From Candidatus Poribacteria bacterium (lineage in GTDB: Bacteria > Poribacteria > WGA-4E > B28-G17): a DNA stretch of 6,358 bases. Positions 6,111-6,358 of this stretch are shown here, one piece after another (the stretch's first letter is position 1; the number at the start of each line of letters is the position of its first letter). Below the pieces are notes generated by a model. It was not told where the DNA came from. It saw nothing but the letters and a program-made list of their open reading frames with translations, and made no database searches. The translations under genes and the position numbers were made by a program. The DNA lies in the NCBI GenBank assembly GCA_003645735.1, contig QNBQ01000105.1, forward strand, positions 1 to 6,358, given 5' to 3'.

Positions 6111-6358
6111 CGCCGACCCTCCTGGTCAGGATCGCTCCCGGCCTGGGCTTCCTCTCGGGGAGGGAGCGAGCGCGCCTGAACCTGAGGGATTTGGTCCGGG
6201 AAACGAAGCCGAACCTGCTCAACACCCTCCTGTATCCCCTATACATCGAGCCGGTCATCGCGCTCAAAAGCCCCCGCCTGGGCTGGCCTTTTCCCTCAAC
6301 CTCGACCCATCTGATCTCGAGCCTGGCAGTCTCCTCCCTGTGGCGGATCTTCGCGAAC
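6070..6358 (-). CDS. Possible C-terminal fragment of an unrecognised basic protein
   Basis: One minus-strand frame is open from the right edge to a TGA at 6072-6070 (95 codons); the other two minus frames stop at about 6296 and 6264. The fragment reads FAKIRHREETARLEIRWVEV at its start, then a Gly/Arg-rich part (GSMYRGYRRVLSRFGF) and a very basic tail. Third codon positions are mostly G or C up to about 6115, as in real genes here. It would overlap the first isomerase gene by 41 bases, which is unusual in this otherwise tightly trimmed run. Two plus-strand frames are also open over most of this stretch, so openness alone proves little. I do not recognise a family. Either the 3' end of the preceding operon gene runs through here, or the last 250 bases are non-coding leader. 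Confidence 0.4.
   Translation of the reverse strand, partial: FAKIRHREETARLEIRWVEVEGKGQPRRGLLSAMTGSMYRGYRRVLSRFGFVSRTKSLRFRRARSLPERKPRPGAILTRRVGDVQDRGGHGRDKR

Noticed and set aside
6133..6168. Inverted repeat CGCTCCC ... GGGAGCG upstream of the first isomerase gene, possible attenuator or terminator
   Set aside because: The stem is only 7 base pairs with a loop of about 22 bases and no following T-run on either strand. A chance match in GC-rich sequence is more likely.
5073..6179. A 368-codon plus-strand open frame opposite two isomerase genes
   Set aside because: It is an antisense shadow of two intact, motif-bearing genes, with no convincing ribosome binding site and a low-complexity Asp/Leu/Pro-rich translation.
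1..6358. CRISPR array, tRNA/rRNA genes, insertion sequence ends, direct repeats
   Set aside because: None seen. The window is almost wholly protein-coding and I found no regularly spaced repeats, cloverleaf-like segment or transposase motif.

Overview
The window is a compact bacterial-looking (possibly thermophile-like) segment. All seven well-supported genes lie on the minus strand and are read right to left, with junctions of 4, 1, -4, 24, 3 and 7 bases (negative = overlap). There is no gap long enough for an obvious internal promoter or terminator, so I read it as one operon or part of one. Purine-rich Shine-Dalgarno sequences of the GGAGG/GGGGAGG type precede most starts. Arginine is often encoded by AGG, and the proteins are rich in Glu, Lys and Arg. 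Base composition is about 55-70% GC in the lines I hand-counted in the metabolic genes, and nearer 50% in the leftmost gene. I cannot name the species. Gene-dense uncultivated phyla rich in TIM-barrel sugar isomerases (for example Poribacteria or Planctomycetota-like lineages) would fit, but this is a guess.

In order of transcription the window holds: (1) a possible C-terminal fragment of an unrecognised basic protein (6070-6358); (2-4) three different xylose-isomerase-like TIM-barrel proteins of the sugar phosphate isomerase/epimerase superfamily, back to back (5286-6110, 4448-5281, 3658-4446); (5) an M42 family metallo-aminopeptidase with a complete metal-site set (2597-3661); (6) an inosine/uridine-preferring type nucleoside hydrolase (1676-2572); (7) a cytoplasmic glycerophosphodiester phosphodiesterase (977-1672); (8) an SMC/RecF-like AAA ATPase that runs off the left edge (1-969).

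None of the complete enzymes has a visible signal peptide or membrane segment, so the operon looks like a cytoplasmic set. It combines bond-breaking enzymes (peptide, N-glycoside, phosphodiester) with sugar-rearranging enzymes. The simplest joint role is salvage or catabolism of a compound, or mixture of compounds, that yields unusual sugars or sugar phosphates. This is inference: no transporter, kinase or regulator is in view to fix the substrate. The middle isomerase-like protein lacks the usual Glu/His metal ligands at two positions and carries a His-rich set instead. That is the most interesting enzyme-level detail. The terminal ATPase is functionally out of place and differs in base composition, so it may be a later addition to the operon's end.
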